In this document: positions 37,653 to 47,570 of the stretch, one piece after another | Position numbering within the stretch: the first letter of the stretch is position 1 | Layout: every line of letters starts with the position of its first letter | Source of the DNA: Streptomyces huasconensis | GTDB taxonomy: Bacteria; Actinomycetota; Actinomycetes; Streptomycetales; Streptomycetaceae | Length of the DNA: 52,945 nt | Direction of reading: 5' to 3' | Assembly: GCA_004010275.1 (NCBI GenBank) | Contig: RBWT01000031.1 | Span: 1 to 52,945, forward strand | Made by a program: the position numbers and the translations under genes | Notes under the pieces: generated by a model | Database searches by the model: none | What the model was told of the DNA's origin: nothing | Seen by the model: only the letters and a program-made list of their open reading frames with translations

Positions 37653-38930
37653 CCCGCGCCCTGCCTCTCGCCCTTCCCCGGGCCCCGACCTGCGCATTCA
37701 GGCCAAGGAGCTGGACCGCGAGGATGAACTCGCCGTCAAGCGCGCTGAGTTCGTCCTCGACGACACCGTCTACCTGGACGGCAACTCCCTGGGCGCGCTC
37801 CCCGCCCACGTGCCGGATCGCGTCGCGGACGTCATCAACCGCCAGTGGGGCCGGCTGCGCATCCGCTCCTGGGGCGAGAGCGAGTGGTGGACCGCGCCCG
37901 AGCGCATCGGCGACCGCGTCGCGCCGCTGGTCGGCGCCGCTCCCGGGCAGATCGTGGTCGGCGACTCCACCAGCGTGAACGTCTTCAAGGCGCCTGGTGC
38001 CGCTGTGCGTCTCGTCCGCGGTGAGGGTGGCGGTGGCGGTAGCGGGGGCGGTGACGGTGACGGTAGCGGGGGCGGGCCCCGTGCCGAACGTGACGAGATC
38101 ATCGTCGACGCCACGACCTTCCCTACCGACGGGTACATCGCGCAGTCCGCCGCCCGCCTCACCGGCTGCCGCCTGACCCCGCTCACCCCGGCCGAGGTGC
38201 CGGCGGCGATCGGCCCCGCACGGCCGCCGTCCTGCTCAACCACGCCGACTACCGCACCGGCCGCCTGCACGACCTGCCCGGCCTGACCGCCGCCGTGCAC
38301 GCGGCGGGCGCCCTCGCCGTCTGGGACCTGTGCCACACGGCGGGCGCCCTGCCCGTCGGCCTGGACGAGCACGGCGTCGACCTCGCGGTGGGCTGCACGT
38401 ACAAGTACCTGAACGGCGGCCCCGGTTCGCCCGCGTACCTCTATGTGCGCCGGGAACTCCAGGACCGCTTCGACTCGCCGCTGCCCGGCTGGAACTCCCA
38501 CGCCGAGCCCTTCGGGATGCGGCCCGAGTTCGAGGCGGCCGACGGGGTGCTGCGCGGGCGCGTCGGCACCCCGGACATCCTGTCGATGCTCGCCCTCGAA
38601 GCGGCGCTCGACGTCTGGGACGGCGTCTCCATGGACGCGGTGCGGGCCAAGTCGCTCGCCCTGACGGACTTCTTCCTGCGGTGCGTCGCGGCGTACGTAC
38701 CGAAGGGGCTGGTGGAGTCGCTCACCCCGGACGCGCACGCCGAACGCGGCAGCCAGGTCGCGCTTCGGTGCGAGGGCGCCGGGGACGTCATGAAGCGGCT
38801 CATCGAGCGGGGCGTCGTCGGTGACTTCCGCGCGCCGGACGTGCTGCGCTTCGGCTTCACCCCGCTGTACGTGTCCTTCGCCGACGCCGAACGCGCGGCA
38901 CGGGTTCTCGCGGAGGTCCTGGAGTCGTGA
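37645..38930 (+). CDS. kynU: Kynureninase, frame broken, with Gly/Asp-rich insertion
   Basis: PLP enzyme cleaving kynurenine to anthranilate and alanine. Start ATG 37645 inside the end of tdo. Landmarks: VYLDGNSLGALPAHVP near 48, WWTAPERIGDRVAPLVGAAP, VDATTFPTDGYIAQSAARL near 153, WDLCHTAGALPVGLDEHG and the PLP lysine in GCTYKYLNGGPGS near 250. The frame is lost at about 38215 (one missing base between AAIGP and RTAAVLLNHADY). Residues ~126-150 are a glycine/aspartate repeat (GGGGGSGGGDGDGSGGG) not found in ordinary kynureninases. About 429 residues. Confidence 0.92.
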
Positions 38931-39098
38931 GGCCGGCTGCGAGGCCGGCTGTGCGGCCCGTCGTGAGGCCCGCCGGGTGGGTGATTCCCGCGCGTACGCG
39001 GGGCTGGTAGCGTCCGGCGGATCTTGGTCCCGTTCCCTCCGGGTTCCGGAGGGGCGGGGCCGTGCCCGTCAGCCGCACTGCTGTGGAAAGGTTGCCGC

Positions 39099-39976
39099 AT
39101 GCCGGACGACGCCGCCGTGGCCCGCGATGCCGCCGAGGAGGCATCGGCCTTCTCGCACCCCGCCGTGGAGCCGGACACCACCGCCGCGTACGGCGCACAC
39201 CCCGACCAGGTCGTCGACTTCTACGCGCCCCGGGGCGACACGGCCCGTCCGGCGCCGCTGGTCGTCGTCCTGCACGGCGGCGCCTGGCGCGCGCCGTACG
39301 ACCGGCGGCACGTCACGCCGTTCGCCGACTTCCTCGCCCGCCGGGGCTTCGCCGTCGCCAACGTCGAGTACCGGCGCGGCAGCTCCATCCCGGCACAGGG
39401 CGGCAGCGGCCCCGTCGCCGGGCGCTGGCCGGAGACCTTCGACGACGTGGCCGCCGCGTTCGACGCGCTCCCCGCGCTCGTACGCAGGGCTCTGCCGGCG
39501 GCGACCCGCGCCGCACGGTCGTCACGGGGCACTCGGCGGGCGGCCACCTCGCGCTGTGGGCGGCGGCTCGGCATCTGCTGCCCGCCGACGCGCCCTGGCG
39601 CACCGAACGCCCGGCCCCGCTGCGCGGAGTCGTCGCGCTCGCGCCGATCGCGGACTTCAAGGTCGCGGAGGAGCTGGAGGTCTGCGGCGGCGCGTCCGCC
39701 CAACTCCTGGGCGGGGAGGCCAGGTTCGAGGAGCGGTTGCCCTACGCCGATCCGGCCGCGCTGCTCCCGACGGGCATCGCCACGACCGTGGTGCAGGGCC
39801 GCGCCGACATCACCGTGCCGCACGCCGTGGCGGAGGCGTACGCGGACGCGGCGGCGAAGGCGGGCGAGGTCGTGGGCCTCACGCTCCTCGAGGACGTGGG
39901 CCACTTCCCGCTGATCGATCCGGCGGCGGACGCGTGCGCGGTGGTGGCGGAGGAGATCGCGCAGCTGGCGTTCTGA
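39099..39976 (+). CDS. Alpha/beta hydrolase, likely kynurenine formamidase, frame broken
   Basis: Start ATG 39099. Landmarks: VVVLHGGAWRAPYDRRH near 53 (oxyanion-hole HGGAW), ANVEYRRGS, the nucleophile elbow TGHSAGGHLALWAAA (Ser), and C-terminal GRADITVPHAVAEAY (Asp) and VGHFPLIDP (His). The frame breaks at about 39497, just before the elbow, and one added base repairs it to ~293 residues. HGGAW plus GHSAGG is typical of kynurenine formamidases, which hydrolyse N-formylkynurenine; its place next to tdo and kynU supports that, though 168 bp separate it from kynU. Confidence 0.8.
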
Positions 39977-39980
39977 GGGT

Positions 39981-40018
39981 GGTGTCGGGACCCTGTCATG
40001 GTGTCGGGGCCCTGTCAT
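39981..40018. repeat. Tandem 19-bp direct repeat
   Basis: Two adjacent units, GGTGTCGGGACCCTGTCAT and GGTGTCGGGGCCCTGTCAT, with one mismatch, starting 5 bp after the hydrolase stop. Confidence 0.8.
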
Positions 40019-40060
40019 GGGGTGTACGTCCAGGGGCGGGGCGCGGCCCCTGGGGGTGAT

Positions 40061-40087
40061 CCCCAGGGATACCCGTAATACCTGGGG
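40061..40087. promoter_or_regulatory. CCCCAGG-N13-CCTGGGG inverted repeat
   Basis: Perfect 7-bp arms around an AT-richer centre (GATACCCGTAATA), 115 bp before the secreted hydrolase. Could be an operator overlapping its promoter. A second hairpin, CCAGGGGC/GCCCCTGG at 40030-40052, lies just before it. Confidence 0.35.
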
Positions 40088-40201
40088 GCCACTGTGGAGC
40101 TGCATACCCCGGCGTGATGTGGACGACGGCACCTGATCCCTAACTTTCCTTCCACGGAAGCGAGTCGGAGCACCGGCCCGCGTGGCGGAAGGAAGCGCAC
40201 G

Positions 40202-41161
40202 ATGACGATCCGGGCCGGGCGGCTGCGCCGCACCCTGTTGGCGGCCGGTGTCGCCCTGGCCGTGGTGCTCCCGGTGTCGGGCGCCGCGCGCCCCGAGATC
40301 CCGGCCCCGGCCCCCGCCTCCCTCGGCCGCGTCACGGCCCCGAAGCTGACCGCCGCGTACGAGGCGAACAGGGCGAACGCCGCCGAGGCCGCCCTGCATG
40401 GCCGAGCGGTACGGCGCGCGAGGCGGGCCGCGGAGCTGCGCGCCATGGCGTCGCCCGGGCGGCGGTTCCTCGCCTTCGACGGGCGGGGCGCCGGCCGTAC
40501 CGCGGAGGTCTTCGGCGACCTGGCGGGCGCGGACCGCGTCGCCGTCCTGGTGCCGGGCTCCGACACCTCCCTGGACGCGTACGACAGATTCCGCGCGGGT
40601 GCCCTCGCGCTGCGGGCGAAGCTCGGCCCGGGCACGGCCGTCGTGGCCTGGCTGGGGTACGAGACACCGGGGACCCTCAGCCCCGCCGCGCTGACCACGG
40701 GCCGCGCGGACGAGGCGGCGCCCGCGCTGCGCTCCTTCGTCCGCCGCCTCCATGACGTCAACGCCCGCGCACGGGTCTCCCTGCTCTGCCACTCGTACGG
40801 CTCCGTTGTGTGCGCGAGCGCCGCCTCGGGGCCGCGTGGCCGCGACCTCGACGTCACCGACATCGCGCTGTACGGCAGCCCAGGTACGGGCGTCGACCGG
40901 GCGGCCGACCTGGACACCCGGGCCCGGATATGGGCGGGCCGGGGTGCCGACGACTGGATCGCCGACGTGCCGCACCACAGCGTGGGCCTCTTCGGCACCA
41001 CGGTGGGCTTCGGCGCCGACCCCGTCTCCCGCGGCTTCGGGGCCCGCGTCTTCGCGGCCGGGAGCGGCGGCCACAGCGACTACCTCACGCCCGGTTCCGT
41101 GGCCCTCGACAGCCTCGCGCGGATCGTGCGCGGGGAAGACCCGGAGGCCGGCCATGCGTGA
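40202..41161 (+). CDS. Secreted DUF1023-type alpha/beta hydrolase
   Basis: 319 residues from ATG 40202. Signal peptide with RAGRLRRTLLAAGVALAVVLPVSGAA; cleavage likely near SGA/AA. The domain reads FGDLAGADRVAVLVPGSDTS, VVAWLGYETPG, the nucleophile elbow LLCHSYGSVVCASAA (CHSYG in place of the usual GHSYG), YGSPGTGVDRAADL and the His near AAGSGGHSDYLTPGS. Exported; substrate unknown, family often called lipase-like. The acyltransferase ATG overlaps the end of this gene. Confidence 0.85.
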   Translation: MTIRAGRLRRTLLAAGVALAVVLPVSGAARPEIPAPAPASLGRVTAPKLTAAYEANRANAAEAALHGRAVRRARRAAELRAMASPGRRFLAFDGRGAGRTAEVFGDLAGADRVAVLVPGSDTSLDAYDRFRAGALALRAKLGPGTAVVAWLGYETPGTLSPAALTTGRADEAAPALRSFVRRLHDVNARARVSLLCHSYGSVVCASAASGPRGRDLDVTDIALYGSPGTGVDRAADLDTRARIWAGRGADDWIADVPHHSVGLFGTTVGFGADPVSRGFGARVFAAGSGGHSDYLTPGSVALDSLARIVRGEDPEAGHA

Positions 41162-42408
41162 GCCGGTACGGCGCGGACGCGGACTATTCGGACGGTCGCG
41201 ATGGTCCGGGCAGTTTGAAGAGTCCGGGTGGTCGGGGCGGTCCGGACGCACCCCGATGCGGCGACTGGCCGCCAGCGCCCGACGCATCGACGCCGCGACA
41301 CCCCCCGAGCGGGACCGCGCCGTGGACGCCCTGCGGGCCTTCGCCATCCTCGGCGTGGTGGGCGGGCACTGGCTGGTCACCGCTCTGGTGCCGGAGGGCG
41401 GCGTGCTGCGCGGTGACAGTCCGCTGCGGCACATGCCGTGGCTCGCGCCGGTCTCCTGGGTCTTCCAGACACTCGCCGTGTTCTTCCTGGTGGGCGGGCA
41501 CGTGGCGGCGAGGAGCCACGCGTCGGCGCGGCAGCGGGGGATCGGCCACGGCCCGTGGCTCGCGGCGCGGCTCGGCCGTCTCTTCCGGCCGGTCGCCGCC
41601 GTGCTCGTGGTCTGGGCCGCCATAGGGGTGGGCCTGGTCCTGTCGGGCACGGGCGCCGACACGGTGCGGACCCTGCTCAAGCTGGCGCTCTCCCCGCTGT
41701 GGTTCCTGCTGGTCTTCGCCGTGCTCACCGCTCTCACGCCGCTGGTGGCGCGGCTCAACCCGCTGTGGCCGCTGGCCGTCGTCCTGCACGTGGACCTCAT
41801 ACGGTTCGGCTTCGGCGGCCCCGCCTGGCTCGGCTGGGTCAACGTGGCGGCGGGCTGGCTCGTGCCCTACACGCTGGGCGCGGCCTGGGCACGCGGCGAG
41901 CTGACGCGGCGCTCGGGGTGGGGGCTGCTCATCGGCGGGGCGGCGGGCGCCGCCGGGCTGATCCGGTGGGGCGGCTACCCGGCGTCGATGGTCGGCGTCC
42001 CCGGCGAGGCGGTGTCGAACCTCGACCCGCCCACCCTGGCGGCCGTCGCCTTCGGCCTCGCCCAGTGCGGCCTGGCCCTGCTGCTGCGGGAGCCCTTGCG
42101 GCGGTGGACGCGGGCGCCCATGGCCTGGGCGGCGGTGGCCCTGGTGAACCTCTCCGCGATGACGATATTCCTCTGGCACCAGACGGCCCTGATGGCGGTC
42201 ACCGCGCTCGGCCTCCTCGTCGGCACGCCGCTGCCCGGCCTCCACACGGTGCCGGACGGACTCGGCTGGGCAACGGCCCGGGCGGCGTGGCTCCCGGTGT
42301 TCACGGCGCACTCGCGTTCTGCTGGGCGGCGTTCCGTGCGCATGAGCGCGGCGGGGTGACCGCGGAGCCCGGGCCGCGGCCGCGCGCGACGCCCCGGGCC
42401 GTCGAGCA
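41154..42408 (+). CDS. Acyltransferase-3-like membrane protein, C-terminus uncertain
   Basis: Start ATG 41154 overlaps the hydrolase stop; an inner ATG at 41256 (MRRLAASARRIDAA) is possible. About ten membrane helices (LRAFAILGVVGGHWLVTALV, FQTLAVFFLVGGHVAARSHA, LLKLALSPLWFLLVFAVLTAL and others) and the family features RDRAVDALRAFAIL and GGHW. The frame as given ends at 42359 after LPVFTAHSRSAG; a missing base at about 42307 gives ALAFCWAAFRAHERGG and would read on toward 42565, into the kinase gene. The true end probably lies within 42340-42560; the value here is approximate. May O-acylate a surface molecule. Confidence 0.72.
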
Positions 42409-42486
42409 GTACCGGCGACCAGGACCCGCGCCCCGTACCCGCGACCAGCACCCGCACCCAGTACCCGCGACTAGTACCTGCGATGG
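42409..42486. repeat. Three tandem 26-bp direct repeats
   Basis: Units begin at 42409, 42435 and 42461, each starting GTACC and containing GCGAC(C/T)AG and an ACC(C/T)GC-type end. The first two are most alike. They sit at the end of the acyltransferase gene and just before the histidine kinase start. Confidence 0.75.
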
Positions 42487-42548
42487 ACATGGTGGAACCC
42501 CTCTTGCTGTGGACGACCCGGCCGCCGCGCCCCCGTACCGTCGTAGAC

Positions 42549-43937
42549 GTGACCGATACGACTGAGCAGCTCCAGGCCAGAGGCCCGAAGAGCCCCGAGT
42601 TCCACCTCGTGCGGGAGGCCTTCAGCGGCCTGCGCGAGGCGCTGTTCCGTGACCCCTTCGCCTACCGGCTGCTGCCTCCCAGGACGAAGGGCGGGCTGAT
42701 GGCCCGCCTCCTGCCGCGGCGGGTTCGCGGGTACGCCGTCTGGACTCCGCACGCCCTGGTGGTGTCCGCGGCCCTGATCACCGTGTTCATCTCCTACCAG
42801 ATAGGCCTCGGCGCCAACGACGTCGCGTACCTCCTGACCGGCTTCATCCCGGCGGCCGCCGTCCTGATGACGCTGGTGAGGCCGGTCGGCGCGTTCTGGG
42901 TGTCGCTGGTCTCGACCCCGTTCACGGCGGTGCTCGGGCACAGCTCGGACGGCTGGCCATGGGCTCCGCCCGCCCTGTTCGCGCACATCGTGGTGATGGT
43001 GGTGGTCGCCGCCCGCACGGGCCCGCGCACCACCGTGTGGATGTGGCTCGGGACAGCGGCGTACGCCTTCGTGGTCGAGTTCTTCGCCGGCGTCGGCGGC
43101 GGCTCCGACGCCCCGGCGATGCTGTTCTTCTCGGCGCTCGCGCTGCTCGTCACAACCATGGTGCACGTGCGCCGCGAGGCGCAGCGCGAGGTCACCGTGC
43201 AGCGCACCGTCACCGCCATCGAGCGCGACAAGCGGACGCTCCTGGAGGAGCGCACCACCATCGCCCGCGAGCTGCACGACGTGGTCGCGCACCACATGTC
43301 GGTGGTCGCCATCCAGGCGGAGGCCGCGCCCTACCGCGTGGAGAACCCGCCGCCCGAGCTGGAGCAGGCGTTCGTGACCATCCGCGAGAACGCGGTGTCG
43401 GCGCTGACCGAGCTGCGCCGCGTCCTCGGTGTCGTACGGGCGGAGGACTACGAGGCGCCGGACGCCCCCCAGCCCACCCTCGCCGACCTCGACCGGCTCC
43501 TGGACAACGTGCGTGACGCGGGCCTGACCGTCGACAAGGTGATCACCGGGGCGGTGCGCGAGCTGCCGCAGGGCGTGGAGCTGTCGGCGTACCGCATCGT
43601 GCAGGAGGCGTTGAGCAACACCCTGCGCCACGCGCCCGGCGCCCCGGCCCGCGTCGAGGTCGGCTACGTCCTCGGCGGCCTCGGCCTGCGCGTCGTCAAC
43701 GGACCGGCGACCGGCCTCGTCAAGGCCTCCCCGGGCGCGGGCCACGGCATCACCGGCATGCGCGAGCGCGTCACCATGCTGAACGGCGAGATGACGGCGG
43801 AACCGACCCCCGAGGGCGGTTACGAGGTCACCGTCTTCCTGCCCGTACCGCTCGCCGACCGGACCGACCGGACCGACCGGGCGGGGCAGGCGAACCAGGC
43901 GGCGCAGGCGAGCCAGGCGGGGGAGGGCCGGGCATGA
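42549..43937 (+). CDS. NarL/DesK-type sensor histidine kinase
   Basis: 462 residues from GTG 42549 (VTDTTEQLQARGPKSPEF); ATG 42483 would add 22 residues that overlap the repeat. About five membrane helices at 70-215 (LVVSAALITVFISYQIGLG and others). HisKA_3 phospho-His in TTIARELHDVVAHHMSVVAI near 250 and the ATPase lobe ELSAYRIVQEALSNTLRHA with GHGITGMRERVTMLNGEM. Low-complexity tail DRTDRTDRAGQANQAAQASQ. The stop overlaps the regulator ATG (ATGA). Signal unknown. Confidence 0.9.
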   Translation: MTDTTEQLQARGPKSPEFHLVREAFSGLREALFRDPFAYRLLPPRTKGGLMARLLPRRVRGYAVWTPHALVVSAALITVFISYQIGLGANDVAYLLTGFIPAAAVLMTLVRPVGAFWVSLVSTPFTAVLGHSSDGWPWAPPALFAHIVVMVVVAARTGPRTTVWMWLGTAAYAFVVEFFAGVGGGSDAPAMLFFSALALLVTTMVHVRREAQREVTVQRTVTAIERDKRTLLEERTTIARELHDVVAHHMSVVAIQAEAAPYRVENPPPELEQAFVTIRENAVSALTELRRVLGVVRAEDYEAPDAPQPTLADLDRLLDNVRDAGLTVDKVITGAVRELPQGVELSAYRIVQEALSNTLRHAPGAPARVEVGYVLGGLGLRVVNGPATGLVKASPGAGHGITGMRERVTMLNGEMTAEPTPEGGYEVTVFLPVPLADRTDRTDRAGQANQAAQASQAGEGRA

Positions 43938-44602
43938 CCATCCGTGTGCTCATCGCCGACGACCAGATGATGGTCCGCGAAGGGTTCTCCGTCCTCCTCA
44001 ACGCCATGCCCGACATCGAGGTCGTCGGCGAGGCGGTCAACGGCCGGGAGGCCATCGAGCGGGTCCGTGAACTCGCCCCCGACGTCGTCCTGATGGACAT
44101 CCGCATGCCCGAGCTGAACGGCATCGAGGCGACCCGCGAGATCGTCGCGTCCGACGACGCGTCGAAGGTGCTCGTCCTGACCACCTTCGACCTCGACGAG
44201 TACGTCTACCAGGCGCTGCGGGCCGGCGCCTCCGGGTTCCTCCTCAAGGACGCCTCCGCCCGGCAACTGGCGGACGGGGTACGGGTGGTGGCCTCCGGTG
44301 AGGCGCTCCTCGCACCCACCGTGACACGCCGCCTGATCACCGAGTTCTCCCGGATGGCGGAGACCCCGCGGCTCTCGGCGGCGGTCCAGGCGCAGCAGTA
44401 CGGCGAGCTGACCGAGCGCGAGACGGAGGTCCTGGTGCTCATCGCGCAGGGCCTGTCGAACGCGGAGATCGCCTCCCGCCTGGTGGTCGCCGAGTCCACC
44501 ATCAAGACGCACGTCAGCCGGGTTTTGGTGAAGCTCGGGCTGCGCGACCGGACACAGGCGGCGGTCTTCGCGTACGAGGCGAGACTGGTGACGCCGGGGT
44601 GA
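43934..44602 (+). CDS. NarL/LuxR-type response regulator
   Basis: 222 residues, partner of the preceding kinase. Receiver: VLIADDQMMVREGF (acidic pair), phospho-Asp in VVLMDIRMPELNGIEA near 56 and Lys in LLKDASARQLADG near 105. LuxR-type HTH at the C-terminus: LTERETEVLVLIAQGLSNAE, IASRLVVAESTIKTHVSRVL. ATG overlaps the kinase stop by ATGA. Targets unknown; the P450 gene lies 62 bp downstream. Confidence 0.95.
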   Translation: MTIRVLIADDQMMVREGFSVLLNAMPDIEVVGEAVNGREAIERVRELAPDVVLMDIRMPELNGIEATREIVASDDASKVLVLTTFDLDEYVYQALRAGASGFLLKDASARQLADGVRVVASGEALLAPTVTRRLITEFSRMAETPRLSAAVQAQQYGELTERETEVLVLIAQGLSNAEIASRLVVAESTIKTHVSRVLVKLGLRDRTQAAVFAYEARLVTPG

Positions 44603-44664
44603 GGGAGCCACGAAGCGCGCCCGCAGGCTGTTCACGACCCCCGCGGACCCCCTAGCGTCCCGCC

Positions 44665-45926
44665 ATGACGCCGCCTCCCGCACCCTTCGATCCCTCCGAG
44701 GTCTTCACCCCCGCCGCACCGGAGTTCGTGGCCGACCCCTACCCGGCGTACGGCCGGCTCCGTGCGGCGGGCCGCGCCCACTACAACGAGCCCACCGACC
44801 AGTGGCTGATCCCGCACCACGCGGACGTCTCCGCCCTGCTGCGCGACCGCCGCCTCGGCCGCACGTACCTCCACCGCTTCACCCACGAGGAGTTCGGCCG
44901 CCCGGCCCCGCCGCCCGAGCACGAGCCGTTCCACGTCCTCAACGACAACGGCATGCTCGACCTGGAGCCGCCCACGCACACCCGCATCCGCCGTCTCGTC
45001 GCCAAGGCATTCACACCGCGTATGGCCGAGCGGCTGCGGGCGTACGTGGAGGAGCTGGCGGACGGGCTGGCGCGGGAGCTGGTGGCGGACGGCGGCGGGG
45101 ACCTCGTGGCGCGCGTCGCCGAACCGCTGCCGGTGGCGGTGATCGCCCAGATGCTGGGCATCCCGGAGAGCGACCGGCCGTTGCTGCGGCCCTGGTCGGC
45201 GGCGATCTGCGGGATGTACGAGCTGAAGCCCTCCGAGGAGACGGCGGCCCGGGCGGTCACCGCGTCGCTGGAATTCTCGGCGTATCTGAGGGAGTTGATC
45301 GTGGCCCGGCGTGACAAGCCGGGGGACGACCTGATCTCAGGCCTGATCGCGGCAACCGATGACGGGCAGTCCACGCAGTCCGCGCAGCCCGGGCGGTCGC
45401 TCAGCGAGCAGGAGATGATCTCCACCTGCGTGCTGCTCCTGAACGCGGGGCACGAGGCGACCGTCAACGCCACGGTGAACGGCTGGTACGCGCTGCTGCG
45501 CCACCCCGACCAACTGGCGGCCCTGCGCGCCGACCCGGAGCGCCTGGTCCCCACGGCCGTCGAGGAGTTGCTGCGCTACGACACGCCGCTCCAGCTCTTC
45601 GAACGCTGGGTCCTCGACGACATCGAGATCGACGGCACGGTGATCCCGCGCGGCTCCGAACTGGCGCTGCTCTTCGGTTCCGCCAACCATGACCCGGCGG
45701 TGTTCACCCGCCCCGGCGAACTGGACCTCGCCCGCCGCGACAACCCTCACATCTCCTTCGGCGCGGGCATCCACTACTGCCTCGGCGCCCCGCTGGCCCG
45801 CATCGAACTCGCGGCGTCGATGCGGCGTTGCTGCGGCGGGCCCCGGCGCTGCGGCTCGCGGCGGAACCGCGGCGGGCGCCGGGCTTCGTGATCCGGGGGT
45901 TCCGGGAGCTGCGCGTGGAGGTGTGA
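44665..45926 (+). CDS. Cytochrome P450, frame broken near the 3' end
   Basis: Heme monooxygenase of the soluble bacterial class I type. Start ATG 44665. Landmarks: LLLNAGHEATVNATVNGWYA (I-helix oxygen-activation, AGHEAT), EELLRYDTPLQLFERWVLDD (ExxR near 295) and the heme-Cys loop ISFGAGIHYCLGAPLARIEL near 370. The frame as given ends at 45891 as RCCGGPRRCGSR; one base missing at about 45823 restores AALLRRAPALRLAAEPRRAP and a stop at 45926, giving ~420 residues. Needs ferredoxin and reductase from elsewhere. Follows the two-component pair; substrate unknown. Confidence 0.9.
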
Positions 45927-45931
45927 GCCCC

Positions 45932-47570
45932 TCAGCTCATGACATCCCTGCGCCGCAGCCCCGCCAGCCCCACGGCGGTCAGCGCCGTCGCGAGCAGGGT
46001 GAGGATGACCAGGGGAGGCCACGTCATCTCCGCGCCCGGCAGCTTCGGCAGGTGGCTGAAGGGCGAGAGATTCATGACCGCCTGGGGCAGGTCGAGCGCC
46101 GGGCCGATCCAGCCGATCGCCAGGCAGGTCCCGACCACGGCCCAGGAAGCCACCGCCGCCTTCGGGTACGCCCCCACGAGCAGTACCGCGAGGCCGCCGA
46201 GCAGCCAGATCGCGGGCAGCCGCGCCAGGCAGGCACCCAGCACGGCGCCCGCCGCACCGCCGTCACCGTGGCCGATGGCCATGCCGAGGCCACAGGCCGC
46301 CATCAGGAGCACCGACCCGCCGAAGGCGATCACCAGGTGCCCGGCCGCCCACCGCAGCCGCCCCACCGCGCCCGCGAGGACCGGCTCGGCGCGCTGCGAG
46401 GTCTCCTCGCCGTGCAGCCGCAGCACGGACGCCACCACGTACAGCCCGGCGACCATGCCGAAGAGCCCGGCCAGCGTGGCGAGGAAGGCGTCCGTCAGGC
46501 CGGTCTGGCCGCCCATCCGCGCGATGATGTCGCGGGTGTTCTCGTTGTCGCCGACGATGTCGGCGGCGCCGGACGCCATCTGCCCGAAGACGAGACCGGC
46601 CAACAGGAACCCCGCCGTCCAGCCGAGCACCGCGCCCCGCTGGAGCCGCAGGGCGAGCGCGCCCGCCGTGGCGAGCCGGCCCCGCGCGGGACCCGGCCGC
46701 GTCGGCAGGAAGCTCCATGCCGATGTCACGGCGCCCCGCCAGTTCGTACGCGGCCACGCCCTGCGCCACGATCGCGGCCCCGACGAGCGCGAGCACCCAC
46801 CAGCGCTCGCCCGCGAAGGCCCGCAGGTTCTGCTGCCAGCCGAGTGGCGAGAGCCAGGCCGCCGCGGACGAACCGTCCGCGTCCCCGGCGTCGCCCGCCG
46901 CCCGCAGGACATACGCCGTACCGAGGACCGCCGCCGTCAGCCCCTTGGCGAGCCGCCGAGCTCTCGGTGAGCTGCGCGGCGACGCCGGCCACGGCCGCGA
47001 AGACCATGCCGGTGCCCGCGACCCCCGAGGCCGAGCGCGAGCGCCCCCGGCCGCGCCCCGCCCCGGCCAGGCCGAGGGTGATGAGCAGCCCGGCCCCGGC
47101 GTTGGCGACGAGCGCGGCGAGCAGGCCGCGGTGAGCGGTGCCCGCCGCCCCACCACGGAGGCGGAGAGCATCTCCTGACGCCCCGTCTCCTCTTCCTCAC
47201 GCGTGTGCCGTACGACGATGACGAGGCTCATGACGGCGGCCAGCACCCCCGCGTAGCAGCCGATGCGCCAGGCGGTGAGGGCGCCCACGGAGTCGCCGAA
47301 GACGGGCCCGTACATGGCCCGCATCGAGGAGTTGGCGTTCATCGTCGCCATGGCGTCGGCGCGCTCGGCGGCTGTCGCGTACACGTTCTCCAGGGAGCCC
47401 GGCATCGCCAGGACCAGCCCGGCGACGACCATGACCCAGACCGGCATCATGACGCGGTCGCGGCGCAGCGCGAGCCGCAGCAGGGCGCCCGTACCGGCGA
47501 GTTGGCGCGGCGGGCGCGGCCCGCCGGTCCTGCGGGCGGCGGCGGATGAGGTGCCGAGAACGGCGCTCAT
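45932..47570 (-). CDS. ABC transporter permease, several frame breaks
   Basis: Start ATG 47570 overlaps the ATPase stop (ATGA). Intact parts: [77 protein letters not shown] and the end [20 protein letters not shown]. About twelve membrane helices in two halves, as in tandem ABC-2 exporters (Tet/oleandomycin-resistance type). Frame is lost near 47137, 47022, 46955 and 46685; small indels restore a ~545-residue protein. Exports an unknown compound together with the ATPase upstream. Convergent with the P450 gene across 5 bp. Confidence 0.78.

Noticed and set aside
38023..38085. GGTGGCGGTAGC-type repeats as a possible CRISPR array or minisatellite outside genes
   Set aside because: They lie inside the open kynU frame, the units are 3-12 bp without spacers, and they encode a Gly/Asp stretch.
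39221..41842. 873-residue minus-strand open frame
   Set aside because: Shadow opposite the formamidase-like, DUF1023 and acyltransferase genes, all supported by motifs on the plus strand.
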